Assembly: GCF_015351235.1 (NCBI RefSeq)
Contig: NZ_JADKSJ010000001.1
Location: forward strand, 1,691,668-1,755,667
From: Plantibacter sp. VKM Ac-2880
GTDB lineage: Bacteria; Actinomycetota; Actinomycetes; Actinomycetales; Microbacteriaceae
Reading direction: 5' to 3'
DNA: 64,000 nt
The notes below the pieces were generated by a model. The model searched no databases and was not told the DNA's origin. It saw only the letters and a list, made by a program, of their open reading frames with translations. The position numbers and the translations under genes were made by a program. Shown here in pieces: positions 49,633 through 59,098 of the stretch (position 1 is its first letter; every line of letters begins with the position of its first letter).

Positions 49633-50543
49633 GACTCGCACTGATCTGGTCCGAGGTCTGGAACGGCCTGCGCCGCAACGTCTCGATGGTGGTCTCCGTC
49701 GTGCTCGTGACCTTCATCTCCCTGACCTTCGTCGGAACGGCCGTGCTCCTGCAGATGCAGATCGGCCAGATGAAGAACTACTGGTACGACCGCGCTCAGG
49801 TCGCCATCTACCTGTGCACCGCCGACAGCGCGGGCGACACCTGTGCCGCCGGGGCGGCCACCGAGGAACAGCGTGCCGCCGTGCAGAGCGCGCTGGAGTC
49901 GTCCACCCTCGCGCCCTTCGTCGACAAGTTCTACTTCGAGGACCAGGCGCAGGCCTTCACCAACTTCCAGGAGCAGTTCAAGGGCAACGACATCGCGCAG
50001 TTCGTCACCGCCGATCAGCTGCCCGAGACCTTCTGGGTGAACATGAAGGACGCATCGCAGTCCGATGTGCTCGTCGAGGCGTTCTCGGGCGTCGCAGGCG
50101 TGGAGCAGGTGACGGATCAGCGCCAGTATCTCGACCAGATCTTCTCGGTCTTGAACATCGCCAGTTACACCGCGATCGGGATCGCCGCGCTCATGCTCGT
50201 CGCCGCGGCCCTGCTGATCGCGACCACGATCCGGTTGTCGGCCTACTCGAGACGCCGGGAGCTCGGCATCATGCGGCTCGTCGGTGCGTCGAACCGGTTC
50301 ATTCAGACACCGTTCATCCTCGAGGGTGTGTTCGCGGCGCTCATCGGATCCGTCCTCGCGGCCGGGGCGGTGATCACCATCGTCCAGGTGTTCGTCCAGG
50401 GATACCTGGCAGACCGCATGCGGTACGTCAACTTCGTCGATCTCGGAGACGCCTTCGTGGTGTTGCCGATCCTGTTGCTCGTCGGCGTGCTGTTGGCGGC
50501 GATCTCAGCGAACTTCGCGATCTCTCGGTACCTCAAGGTCTGA
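49629..50543 (+). CDS. ftsX: Cell division protein FtsX
   Basis: 304 residues, GTG start overlapping the ftsE stop. It has an N-terminal membrane helix (VSMVVSVVLVTFISLTFVGTAVLLQ), a large extracytoplasmic domain (residues about 50-165), and three C-terminal helices including RRRELGIMRLVGASNRFIQTPFILEGV, the FtsX/MacB-type coupling region. Partner of FtsE. Confidence 0.95.
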   Translation: MRLALIWSEVWNGLRRNVSMVVSVVLVTFISLTFVGTAVLLQMQIGQMKNYWYDRAQVAIYLCTADSAGDTCAAGAATEEQRAAVQSALESSTLAPFVDKFYFEDQAQAFTNFQEQFKGNDIAQFVTADQLPETFWVNMKDASQSDVLVEAFSGVAGVEQVTDQRQYLDQIFSVLNIASYTAIGIAALMLVAAALLIATTIRLSAYSRRRELGIMRLVGASNRFIQTPFILEGVFAALIGSVLAAGAVITIVQVFVQGYLADRMRYVNFVDLGDAFVVLPILLLVGVLLAAISANFAISRYLKV

Positions 50544-50581
50544 GTCGGCGGCCGGTGTCGCCCGTCCAGCCGGACGTGCGT

Positions 50582-50587
50582 TAGACT
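50582..50587 (+). promoter_or_regulatory. Putative -10 box of smpB
   Basis: TAGACT 65 bp upstream of the smpB start, fitting TANNNT. No clear -35. Confidence 0.35.
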
Positions 50588-50652
50588 GACAGGCTGCCGC
50601 GATCGCGGCCGGTCCGTCCGACGGATCCGAACCAGAACGTCAGGAGTACTCC

Positions 50653-51129
50653 GTGCCGAGGGAACGCGGCGAGAACGTCGTGGCCACGAACCGCAAGGCC
50701 CGCCACGACTACACGATCGAGGACACCTACGAGGCCGGCATGGTCTTGACGGGTACCGAGGTGAAGTCGTTGCGAGCCGGCCGCGCGTCGCTCGTGGACG
50801 GCTACGCCTTCATCGACCGTCGTGAGGCGTGGCTCGACGCGGTGCACATCCCCGAGTACGGACAGGGGACGTGGACGAACCATCCGCCGAGACGCAAGCG
50901 GAAGCTCCTCCTGCACCGCGAGCAGATCGACAAGATCGCGCACAAGATCGCCCCGGGTGGGTTCACGCTGGTGCCACTGAAGATCTACTTCAAGGACGGC
51001 AAGGCCAAGGTCGAGATCGCGGTGGCGAAGGGTAAGAAGGAGTACGACAAGCGGCATGCCCTGCGCGAGAAGCAGGACACCCGCGAGGCGGCTCGGGCGA
51101 TGGCCACCAGGAACCGACTCGGCGAATAG
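50653..51129 (+). CDS. smpB: SsrA-binding protein
   Basis: 158 residues, GTG start. The OB-fold signature is [44 protein letters not shown], and the basic C-terminal tail [26 protein letters not shown] is the helix that occupies the decoding centre. It acts with tmRNA, whose gene lies 136 bp downstream. Confidence 0.96.
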   Translation: MPRERGENVVATNRKARHDYTIEDTYEAGMVLTGTEVKSLRAGRASLVDGYAFIDRREAWLDAVHIPEYGQGTWTNHPPRRKRKLLLHREQIDKIAHKIAPGGFTLVPLKIYFKDGKAKVEIAVAKGKKEYDKRHALREKQDTREAARAMATRNRLGE

Positions 51130-51265
51130 GGTGACACCGCCGCCGCCGCGCGGTACACTTGAAAGCTGCACCGCAAGGTGCTCGTTCGCCGCTCGCGGCG
51201 GATTGACAACTCGACAGCGTGTGACAACGACCCTCTTCACCTCGGCGACGAGGAGTTGAGCGCAT

Positions 51266-51631
51266 GGGGATGATCGGTTTCGACATTGCCTGCGAAACTG
51301 CGAGAAGCGGGTCGAGGATGCAGGGTTATCTCGTTAACGATCTCTGCAAAACAACAAGTGCCAACTCTAAGCGCACTGACTTCGCCCTCGCTGCTTAAGC
51401 GAGCCCGATAGTCCGTCAGACCGAGCGTGTCCCCGTCTCGGATCCTGGCGTCATCTAGGGGACTTGCTGGATGACGGAGCCGCGACGTCATCCGGGACTT
51501 TTCCTCGGCTGGGCCTGTCGACCAAGATGCCCTTGTCAATGGTCGGGGCCGAGTAGAACGTGTCAAGGGATACGCCCGTAGAAGGCGCAGAATCACAGCA
51601 GTGGACGGGGGTTCAATTCCCCCCATCTCCA
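51266..51631 (+). ncRNA. ssrA: Transfer-messenger RNA
   Basis: The 5' GGGGATG pairs with 3' CATCTCC plus discriminator A, and the T-arm GGGTTCAATTCCCCC is present. The tag reading frame GCC AAC TCT AAG CGC ACT GAC TTC GCC CTC GCT GCT TAA encodes ANSKRTDFALAA (51361-51399), ending in the LAA signal for proteases. Pseudoknot-forming stems fill the rest. Adjacent to smpB, as often in actinobacteria. Confidence 0.95.
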
Positions 51632-51666
51632 CACCTGGTCGTTGTCACACGCCGTCGGTTCGACGT

Positions 51667-51699
51667 GAGGCCTCCGCTTCGGCGGGGGCCTTTCGTCGT
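51667..51699 (+). terminator. Terminator after ssrA
   Basis: Arms GGCC-T-CCGC and GCGG-G-GGCC around TTC, followed by TTTCGTCGT, 36 bp past the tmRNA 3' end. Confidence 0.75.
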
Positions 51700-51772
51700 G
51701 CTTGGGGTCAGGCGCGCACCAGTGGGCTGCTAGCCTGGGAGTCCAGAGGCCGCCACCACCCGGGAGACCTGC

Positions 51773-54703
51773 ATGGCGACAATCCTGCTTGTTTTTGCTG
51801 CGATCGCCGTCGCCACGCCCACACTCACGAGAGTGCTGTCGACGAAGGTCTTCTACGTCATCGCGTGTATTCCCGCGGCGGCATTCATCTGGACGCTGTT
51901 CCAGACGTCCACCGTGACCGCAGGCGGCACGGTCGTCGAGACCATCGAGTGGATCCCACAGCTGAGCATCGCGCTGTCGTTCCGGATGGACACGCTTGCC
52001 TGGTTGCTCTCCCTCGTCGTGACCGGCGTGGGCGCCCTCGTGCTCGTGTACTGCGCGCGGTACTTCTCGGCGGACGAGCCCGGCCTCGGGCGGTTCGCCG
52101 CGTTCCTCTTCGCCTTCGCCGGAACGATGTTCGGGCTCGTCACGGCCGACGACATCATCGTGATGTTCATGTTCTGGGAGATCACGAGCGTGCTCTCCTA
52201 CCTGCTGATCGGGCACTACACCGATCGCAAGGAGAGCCGGGGAGCGGCACTGCAGGCGCTGCTGGTGACCACCTTCGGTGGGCTCGTGATGCTCGTCGGC
52301 GTCATCATGATCTCGGTGCAGGCGCAGAGCACCTCCCTCGCGTCGATCGTCGAACAGGGCCTCACCGGTCCGGCGACGACCGTCGCGATCCTCCTGATCC
52401 TCGTGGGTGCGATCTCGAAGTCCGCCCTCGTCCCGTTCCACTTCTGGTTGCCCGCCGCGATGGCCGCCCCGACGCCGGTGAGTGCCTATCTGCACGCGGC
52501 GGCGATGGTGAAGGCCGGCATCTACCTCGTCGCGCGGTTCGCGCCGGGGTACGCGGACACCCCGGGCTGGGATGCGATGCTCGTCGGTCTCGGCGTCCTG
52601 ACGATGGTGGCCGGAGCCTGGCGTTCGCTCCGCCAGTACGATCTCAAACTCGTCCTGGCGTACGGCACGGTCAGCCAGCTCGGGTTCCTCATGGTGGTCT
52701 CCGGCTACGGGACGCGCGACTCGGCGTTGGCGGCGGTCGCGCTGCTGCTCGCTCACGCGATCTACAAGGCCGCCCTGTTCCTCATCGTCGGGATCATCGA
52801 CCATCGGGCCGGGACCCGCGACTGGCGGCATCTCTCCGGTGTCGGGCGCCAGACGCCGGTCCTCGCGGTGATCGCCGCGATCGCGGTCGCGTCGATGGCG
52901 GGGATCCCTCCGCTCTTCGGCTTCGTCGCCAAGGAGGCCGTGTTCACCTCGTTGCTCGAGGGTGCGCTCGAGGGCGACCTCTGGGGGTGGGTCGCGATCA
53001 TCGGGACCGCCGTCGGTTCCGTCCTGACGGTCGCCTACAGCGCTCGGTTCCTCTGGGGTGCGTTCGGCGACCGTCGCGGCGCGGCGCCGACCGAGCTGCA
53101 CGCCGAATCGGGCAGCATCATGATCGCTCCCGGTGTCCTCGCGGTCGCCACCGTGGCGCTCGGCTTCGTGACCACCCCGATCGACACCGTGCTCGCGCCC
53201 TACGCGGACTCCGTGGGGGAGGGCGGGTACCATCTCGCGCTCTGGCACGGTTTCGAGCCCGCCCTCGGGATCTCGGCGGTCGTGGTGCTCCTCGGCCTCC
53301 TGCTCTTCCGGTGGCGTCTGCCGGTCGCGCGTCTCCAGGACCGCCTCCCGTCGGTCATCGACTCGTCGAAGGGCTACTGGGCCGCGACACAGGGGATCGA
53401 TCGACTCTCGGCGAAGGTCACGCTCTTCGCGCAGCGCGGCGGGCTCGTCCAGTACCTGTCCACGATCCTCGTGGTCTTCGTCCTGACGCTCGGCACGATC
53501 GCGCTCGTCGGCCGAGCCTGGCCCGCCGAGGTCCGCCTGTGGGACTACCCGGCACAGGTGGCGATCGCCATCATCATGGCGACCGCGGCGATCGCTGCGG
53601 CCAGGGCCAAGCAACGCATGGCGGCGGTCCTCCTCGTGGGTGTCACGGGCTTCGGCCTCGTGGCGTTGTTCGCCTTGCACGGCGCCCCCGACCTCGCCCT
53701 CACACAGGCTCTGGTGGAGACCATCACCATCGTCGTCTTCGTGCTGGTCCTTCGTCGGCTCCCGGCCAAGATCGCGCAGCGGAACGCTCCGGTCCACCGG
53801 ACCCGCCGCGTCGTGATCGGGACCCTGACGGGGGCCGTCATGGGGCTCATCGGGGTGATCGCCCTCGGCGCACGCCGGGCGGAGAGCATCGCGACGGAAC
53901 TGCCCCGCCTCGCCGTCGAGGAGGGCCACGGCAAGAACATCGTCAACGTCATGCTGGTCGACATCCGAGCCTGGGACACGATGGGCGAAATCTCCGTGCT
54001 CGTCGTCGTCGCCACCGGCATCGCCAGCCTCTTGTTCGTCTCCCAGCGCGGTGCGGAGGTGCCTCGTTTGAGCGGGGCACGTCGCCGTCGGACGCCCAGC
54101 CTGCGCTCGAAGGTCGTGTCGGACCCGCATCTGGCGGACAGCGAGATGGAGGCTCCCCGCGACGCCGTCGGGCGCCACTCGTGGCTCATCGGCGGACGAG
54201 CCATCGCCGAGGCGAACCGCTCGATCCTGCTCGAAGTGCTCGTGAGACTCCTGTTCCACCCGGCGATCGTCGTCTCGATCTTCCTCCTCTTCGTCGGACA
54301 CAACGAGCCGGGTGGCGGGTTCGCTGGTGGCCTGCTCGCCGGACTGGCGCTCGTGATGCGGTACCTGGCCGGTGGCCGGTACGAGTTGGGGGAGGCGGTT
54401 CCCATCGACGCCGGAAAGGTGCTCGGCGTCGGCCTGCTCCTCGCGGTCGGCACCGCCGTCGGGTCGCTGTTCTTCGGCGGGGAAGCCCTGCAATCCGCGT
54501 ACTTCTCCGCCGACGTCCCGATCCTCGGTCACCTCTCCTTCGGCACGTCGAGCATCTTCGACATCGGTGTCTATCTCGTCGTCGTCGGACTCGCGCTGGA
54601 CATCCTGCGCAGTCTCGGAGCCGAAGTCGACCGTCAACAGGAGGAAGCCGACATCGACGATCAGAGCACGGACGAGTTCTCGGCGAGTGAGGCCGAACGA
54701 TGA
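51773..54703 (+). CDS. mrpA: Mrp-type Na+/H+ antiporter subunit A, fused with MrpB domain
   Basis: 976 residues; GGGAGA precedes the ATG. Residues 1-560 are an NADH-dehydrogenase subunit 5-like domain (FMFWEITSVLSYLLIGHYTDRKESRGAALQALLVTTFGGL; LVPFHFWLPAAMAAPTPVSAYLHAAAMVKAGIYLVARF). Residues about 620-780 are the MrpA C-terminal region. Residues about 815-950 (LLFHPAIVVSIFLLFVGHNEPGGGFAGGLLAGLALVMRYLAGG) are MrpB, so A and B are fused. First gene of the mrp operon for sodium/proton exchange and alkaline or salt tolerance. Confidence 0.96.
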   Translation: MATILLVFAAIAVATPTLTRVLSTKVFYVIACIPAAAFIWTLFQTSTVTAGGTVVETIEWIPQLSIALSFRMDTLAWLLSLVVTGVGALVLVYCARYFSADEPGLGRFAAFLFAFAGTMFGLVTADDIIVMFMFWEITSVLSYLLIGHYTDRKESRGAALQALLVTTFGGLVMLVGVIMISVQAQSTSLASIVEQGLTGPATTVAILLILVGAISKSALVPFHFWLPAAMAAPTPVSAYLHAAAMVKAGIYLVARFAPGYADTPGWDAMLVGLGVLTMVAGAWRSLRQYDLKLVLAYGTVSQLGFLMVVSGYGTRDSALAAVALLLAHAIYKAALFLIVGIIDHRAGTRDWRHLSGVGRQTPVLAVIAAIAVASMAGIPPLFGFVAKEAVFTSLLEGALEGDLWGWVAIIGTAVGSVLTVAYSARFLWGAFGDRRGAAPTELHAESGSIMIAPGVLAVATVALGFVTTPIDTVLAPYADSVGEGGYHLALWHGFEPALGISAVVVLLGLLLFRWRLPVARLQDRLPSVIDSSKGYWAATQGIDRLSAKVTLFAQRGGLVQYLSTILVVFVLTLGTIALVGRAWPAEVRLWDYPAQVAIAIIMATAAIAAARAKQRMAAVLLVGVTGFGLVALFALHGAPDLALTQALVETITIVVFVLVLRRLPAKIAQRNAPVHRTRRVVIGTLTGAVMGLIGVIALGARRAESIATELPRLAVEEGHGKNIVNVMLVDIRAWDTMGEISVLVVVATGIASLLFVSQRGAEVPRLSGARRRRTPSLRSKVVSDPHLADSEMEAPRDAVGRHSWLIGGRAIAEANRSILLEVLVRLLFHPAIVVSIFLLFVGHNEPGGGFAGGLLAGLALVMRYLAGGRYELGEAVPIDAGKVLGVGLLLAVGTAVGSLFFGGEALQSAYFSADVPILGHLSFGTSSIFDIGVYLVVVGLALDILRSLGAEVDRQQEEADIDDQSTDEFSASEAER

Positions 54704-55179
54704 GCGCCTCCCTCACCCTCGTCGTCCTGATGGCCGTCATGTACGGCACGGGCGTCTACGTCATGCTCGAACGCAGCCTGACGCGGTTCCTCATCGGGTT
54801 CGTCCTCGTCGGCAACGCGACGAACCTCCTGATCCTGATCATGAGCGGTCCGAGCGGCACTGCGCCGCTCGTCACGGGGACGGCCTCGGACGACCGGATG
54901 GTCGACCCGGTGCCGCAGGTGCTCATGCTGACCGCCATCGTCATCAACTTCGGCGTGACGGCGTTCATCCTCGCCCTGATCTATCGGACCTGGTGGCTGG
55001 CGCAGCTCGGCGACGAGGGCGACACCCTCAGCGACGAGCACGCGGACGACACGGCGGCGGCGACGGATGCGGTCTTCAACCAGGTCGACCTGGACGACGA
55101 GGCCATCCAACGGGTCCTCGACGAGAGCAACGAGCACGGCGACGATCGGAACACGACGAGGAAGGGGGCGGGCGAATGA
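54700..55179 (+). CDS. mrpC: Mrp antiporter subunit C
   Basis: 159 residues, ATG overlapping mrpA by four bases. NuoK-like with three hydrophobic helices (GTGVYVMLERSLTRFLIGFVLVGNATNLLILIMSG; DPVPQVLMLTAIVINFGVTAFILALIYR). The acidic C-terminal tail is longer than usual. Confidence 0.94.
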   Translation: MSASLTLVVLMAVMYGTGVYVMLERSLTRFLIGFVLVGNATNLLILIMSGPSGTAPLVTGTASDDRMVDPVPQVLMLTAIVINFGVTAFILALIYRTWWLAQLGDEGDTLSDEHADDTAAATDAVFNQVDLDDEAIQRVLDESNEHGDDRNTTRKGAGE

Positions 55180-56744
55180 ACGCACTCGTGCCCCTGGTGG
55201 TCATGATCCCACTGATCGGCTCCGCCGTCGCGCTGATGTTCCGCAACCGCCGGAAGACCCAGGTCGCCATCAGCGTCGTCGCGCTCACCGCGGTGACCGT
55301 CATCAGTGCCGTCCTCCTGGCGGCGGTCGACCAGAGCGGCACCATCGTGGTCGAACTGGGCGGATGGTCCCCGCCGTGGGGCATCGTGCTCGTCGTCGAC
55401 CGTCTGTCCGCGATCATGCTGCTCATCGCCGCGCTCATGCTGCTCGGCGTCCTCGTCTTCGCCATCGGCCAGGGCATCGTCGACGGCGACCGCGAGACCC
55501 CCGTGTCGATCTTCCACCCCACCTACCTGGTGTTGGCGGCCGGTCTGTTCGACGCCTTCGTGGCCGGCGACCTCTTCAACATGTACGTCGGGTTCGAGAT
55601 GCTGCTCGCCTCCAGCTACGTGTTGCTCACACTGGGCGGGACCGGCGCGCGGATCCGTGCGGGCGTGACGTACATCGTCATCAGCCTCATGTCGTCGCTC
55701 CTCTTCGTCGCGGCGATCGCCCTCATCTACGGTGCGACGGGCACGGTCACGATCGCCTTGGTCGCCGACCGGGTGCGCGATCTGCCCATGGAGGTCCAGG
55801 CGATCCTCTGCGCGGCCCTCCTGCTCGGGTTCGCCGTGAAGGCGGCGGTGTTCCCGCTCTCGTTCTGGCTCCCGGACTCGTACCCGACCGCTCCGGCGCC
55901 GGTCACCGCCGTCTTCGCCGGCCTGCTGACGAAGGTCGGTGTGTACGCGATCATCCGCACCGACACGCTCATCTTCAAGGAGGTCCCGCTCGCAACGCCC
56001 TTGATGGTGATCGCCTTCCTGACGCTGCTCATCGGGATCTTCGGCGCGGTCGCGCAGGCGGACATCAAACGGCTGTTGTCGTTCACGCTTGTCAGCCACA
56101 TCGGATACATGATCTTCGGCATCGCGGTGGGCGGGGTCGCCGGCACCGCTGCGACGATCTACTACATCGTCCATCACATCGTCGTCCAGACCACGCTGTT
56201 CCTCACGACCGGGCTGGTAGAGCGGATCGGCGGCACGACGTCCATCTCGCGGCTCGGCGGGATCCTCCGGGCCTCGCCCATCGTGGGGGTGTTGTTCTTC
56301 ATCGGGGCGATGAACCTCGGCGGCATCCCGCCGTTCTCCGGGTTCCTGGGGAAGATCGGTCTCTTCCAGGCGGGTGTCGCCCTGGGGGACCCGCTCTCCT
56401 ACATCCTCATCGCCGCCGGCGCCGCCACCTCGCTCCTGACGCTCTACGCGTTGGCGAGGGTCTGGAACATGGGGTTCTGGCGCGGCAAGGACGAGGTCGC
56501 GGGGTACTCCTCCCCGCTCCTCGACCAGCTCGCCGAGAGCCCGGAGGACTCGGGGTCGGTCGACACCAAGACCATCTCCCGCCCGATGATCGGCGCGACG
56601 ACCGGCATGGTCGCCCTGACCCTCGCGCTCACCGTGTTCGCCGGGCCGTTGTTCGGCCTCGCGACGCGGGCCGCCGAGAACATCGAAGACCCGGACAACT
56701 ACATCACCGCGGTCTTCCCCGACGGAACGGAGCACCTGAAGTAA
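55176..56744 (+). CDS. mrpD: Mrp antiporter subunit D
   Basis: 522 residues, ATG overlapping the mrpC stop. A proton-pumping NuoM/N-like membrane subunit with about 14 helices: NMYVGFEMLLASSYVLLTLGGTGARIRAGVTYIVISLMSS, LLGFAVKAAVFPLSFWLPDSYPTAPAPVTAVFAGLLTKVGVYAIIR, and KRLLSFTLVSHIGYMIFGIAVGG. The conserved Glu (in FE) and Lys (AVKAAVFPL) residues of the proton path are present. Confidence 0.95.
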   Translation: MNALVPLVVMIPLIGSAVALMFRNRRKTQVAISVVALTAVTVISAVLLAAVDQSGTIVVELGGWSPPWGIVLVVDRLSAIMLLIAALMLLGVLVFAIGQGIVDGDRETPVSIFHPTYLVLAAGLFDAFVAGDLFNMYVGFEMLLASSYVLLTLGGTGARIRAGVTYIVISLMSSLLFVAAIALIYGATGTVTIALVADRVRDLPMEVQAILCAALLLGFAVKAAVFPLSFWLPDSYPTAPAPVTAVFAGLLTKVGVYAIIRTDTLIFKEVPLATPLMVIAFLTLLIGIFGAVAQADIKRLLSFTLVSHIGYMIFGIAVGGVAGTAATIYYIVHHIVVQTTLFLTTGLVERIGGTTSISRLGGILRASPIVGVLFFIGAMNLGGIPPFSGFLGKIGLFQAGVALGDPLSYILIAAGAATSLLTLYALARVWNMGFWRGKDEVAGYSSPLLDQLAESPEDSGSVDTKTISRPMIGATTGMVALTLALTVFAGPLFGLATRAAENIEDPDNYITAVFPDGTEHLK

Positions 56745-57313
56745 TGCAACCGTCACGTCGTCGCGCGTTCGTCAGCCAGGCCCTCCTGACGGCGGGCTTG
56801 GTGCTGCTCTGGTGCCTGCTCTGGGGCATGTTCGACCTCCTCACGCTCGTGACCGGGCTCGGGGTCGCCCTCCTGGTCTCGTTCCTGTTCTACCTCCCGG
56901 CCGTCGAGCTGAGCGGTCGCATCAACGTCTGGTGGACCGCGGTGTTCCTCGGCCGACTGCTCGTCGACATCGTCCGCGCGAGCGCCGAGATCACCTGGCT
57001 CGTCCTCCGTCCGTCCTTCCGGTCGAGCAACGCCCTCATCGCGGTGCGGCTCCGGACCTCGTCCGACCTCATCATGAGTTGGACGGCCGAAGCGGTGTCG
57101 ATCGTGCCCGGATCGATCGTGGTGGACCTCGACCGCACCGCGTCGACGCTCTACCTGCACGCCCTGAACGTACACGACGACCACGACATCGAGCAGGTCG
57201 TCGCCGAGGTCCTCGGAACGGAGCGGCGTCTCATCCTCGCCATCGGATCCCGCACCGAGGCGGACGCGCTCCGCCATGACCACGACCACGTCTCGACCGG
57301 AAGGGGTGCGTGA
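56744..57313 (+). CDS. mrpE: Mrp antiporter subunit E
   Basis: 189 residues, ATG overlapping the mrpD TAA by one base. Hydrophobic N-terminal half (LLTAGLVLLWCLLWGMFDLLTLVTGLGVALLVSFLFYLPAVEL), then a soluble domain with NALIAVRLRTSSDLIMSWTAEAVSIVPGSIVVDLDRTASTLYLHALNV, the MrpE signature. Confidence 0.93.
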   Translation: MQPSRRRAFVSQALLTAGLVLLWCLLWGMFDLLTLVTGLGVALLVSFLFYLPAVELSGRINVWWTAVFLGRLLVDIVRASAEITWLVLRPSFRSSNALIAVRLRTSSDLIMSWTAEAVSIVPGSIVVDLDRTASTLYLHALNVHDDHDIEQVVAEVLGTERRLILAIGSRTEADALRHDHDHVSTGRGA

Positions 57314-57576
57314 TGCTCGTCGTCATCATCGTCGTGTCCGTGCTGTTCGCCGCCGCGGCCTTCGCCGCGGTCTACCGCATCATCCGCGGACCGAGCCTCC
57401 TCGATCGCGTGATCGCGTCGGACGTGTTGGTCGCGACCGTGATGTGCGCGATCGGGGCGGAGATGGCCGTCAACCGGCACACCGATGGTCTGCCGGTCCT
57501 CCTGGCGCTCGCGATGTTCGCGATCGTCGGTTCGGTGAGCGTCGCGCGGTTCATGTCGAAGCAGGACGACGCATGA
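57313..57576 (+). CDS. mrpF: Mrp antiporter subunit F
   Basis: 87 residues from the ATG overlapping the mrpE stop (TGATG); a GTG three bases earlier is also possible. Three helices with RIIRGPSLLDRVIASDVLVATVMCAIG, the conserved RGPs-x-xDR motif of MrpF. Confidence 0.93.
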   Translation: MLVVIIVVSVLFAAAAFAAVYRIIRGPSLLDRVIASDVLVATVMCAIGAEMAVNRHTDGLPVLLALAMFAIVGSVSVARFMSKQDDA

Positions 57577-57950
57577 CCGTCGATCTCATCCGCGACATCG
57601 TCACCGGCGCGCTCGTCATCGTCGGGGCGATCATGTGCTTCGCCGCTGGGGTCGGTCTCCTGCGCTTCCCCGACGTCCTCTCCCGACTGCACGCGGCGAC
57701 GAAACCGCAGATCCTCGGGCTCATCGCCATCATGGTCGACGTAGCCGTGTCTAGTCCCACGGTCGGGACGATCACGATCGCCATCGCCATCATCGTCTTC
57801 CAGAGTCTGACGGCGCCCATCTCGGCGCACATGGTCGCGCGCGCGGCGTACCGGAGTGGGAACTTCGACGAGACGTTGCTCGTGCGAAACGAGCTCGCCG
57901 GACGCGAAGAGCTCGGCGAGGAACGGCATCCGGGACATACACCCGAGTAG
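57573..57950 (+). CDS. mrpG: Mrp antiporter subunit G
   Basis: 125 residues, ATGA overlap with mrpF. Three helices and the family motif GLLRFPDVLSRLHAATKPQILGL. Last gene of the mrp operon. Confidence 0.93.
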   Translation: MTVDLIRDIVTGALVIVGAIMCFAAGVGLLRFPDVLSRLHAATKPQILGLIAIMVDVAVSSPTVGTITIAIAIIVFQSLTAPISAHMVARAAYRSGNFDETLLVRNELAGREELGEERHPGHTPE

Positions 57951-58051
57951 CGGCACGGGCTGCAGCTCATCCCGGAATCGGAGGTCGAGAGGCACCTCGC
58001 TGGCGGTCGACTGTCACATGACAGCGACGGCAGCTACGACCACGGCGAGGA

Positions 58052-59035
58052 CTAGGACCCGTCGTTCGACCCGACGAGCAAGACGCGGAGGGCCAGTTCC
58101 GGGGATCCTCGGCCGTCCGGCGGGATCGTCTCACCGTGCGCGTAACGGTCGACGACGCGCGGGTCGACGTAACTCGACTTGGCGATCGCGGGGGTGTTGC
58201 CGAGGACGGCTGCCGCGTCCCGCATCGCCTGGGCGACGGCCTTCGACCGCGCGGTCTTGCTCCGGACCGGACCGGTCTTCGCGAGGCTCTCGGCCGCCGC
58301 GACGGTGCCGTGGAGGGTGCGGAAGTCCTTCGCTGTGAACGCACCGTTGGTCTGCGCCCGGACGTAGTCGTTGATCTGGCTCGCTTGGAGGTGCCGCCAC
58401 CGGTTGCCGTCCTTCCAGGCGAGCAGCCGGGCGTGCGGGCCACGCCGTTTCAACGAACGGATGAGTGAGGCGAGGTCGGCGTCGACGATGTCCGACTCCC
58501 AGGGCTGTCCGCTCTTGGCCGGGAACTTCAGGGCGACGGTGTCGCCGCTGACCCGTGCATGGGCGCCTTCGAGGGTCGACAGGCCGTGGCTCCCGTTCGC
58601 CTCCGCGTACTGCTCCCCGCCGACGCGCAGCGACCCGGTGTCGAGCATGCGGAACGCGCCGGCCGAGACCCGAGCCAGCGGGTAGCCTTCGAGTCGGAGG
58701 TCGCGGGTGACCCGTCCTCGTGCCGCCGGCAGGGCCTCCGCGAGGGCCAGAGCCCGGTCGAACTTGTTCCGATCCTGTCGTTCGCGCCACGAGGGGTGGT
58801 AGAGGTACTGGCGTCGGCCGGCCGTGTCGATGCCGGTCGCCTGGATGTGCCCGTTCGCGTAGGGGGTGATCCACACCTCGTTCCAGGCGGGCGGGATCAC
58901 CAGGCCGTCGATGCGGGCGCGGATCTCCTGGTCCTCGAGGAGGGAACCGTCGGGCAGCCGATAGCTGAAGCCGCGTCCGGAGCGGACCCGTCGGATGCCC
59001 TGCCCGCTGACGTCACTACGCCTGAGTCGTACCAT
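58052..59035 (-). CDS. DNA topoisomerase IB
   Basis: 327 residues, typical of the small bacterial/poxvirus-type enzymes. Features: IPPAWNEVWITPYANGHIQATGIDTAGRRQYLYHPSWRERQDRNKFDR, the catalytic region TNGAFTAKDFRTLHGTVAAAESL (KDFRTLHGT with Arg and His), and the nucleophile Tyr in AKSSYVDPRVVDRY. It relaxes supercoils through a 3'-phosphotyrosyl intermediate. Monocistronic. Confidence 0.93.
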   Translation of the reverse strand: MVRLRRSDVSGQGIRRVRSGRGFSYRLPDGSLLEDQEIRARIDGLVIPPAWNEVWITPYANGHIQATGIDTAGRRQYLYHPSWRERQDRNKFDRALALAEALPAARGRVTRDLRLEGYPLARVSAGAFRMLDTGSLRVGGEQYAEANGSHGLSTLEGAHARVSGDTVALKFPAKSGQPWESDIVDADLASLIRSLKRRGPHARLLAWKDGNRWRHLQASQINDYVRAQTNGAFTAKDFRTLHGTVAAAESLAKTGPVRSKTARSKAVAQAMRDAAAVLGNTPAIAKSSYVDPRVVDRYAHGETIPPDGRGSPELALRVLLVGSNDGS

Positions 59036-59098
59036 CCGCCCAGCGTACGATGCGCCTTCGGAGCGCTTTCCGGGCTTGCGCCGTGCCCGCTCGTCGTG

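Noticed and set aside
51593-54637. Minus-strand open frame of 1014 codons
   Set aside because: It mirrors mrpA, which has clear family motifs. The shadow product is almost entirely Arg, Asp, Glu, Gly and His and is not protein-like.
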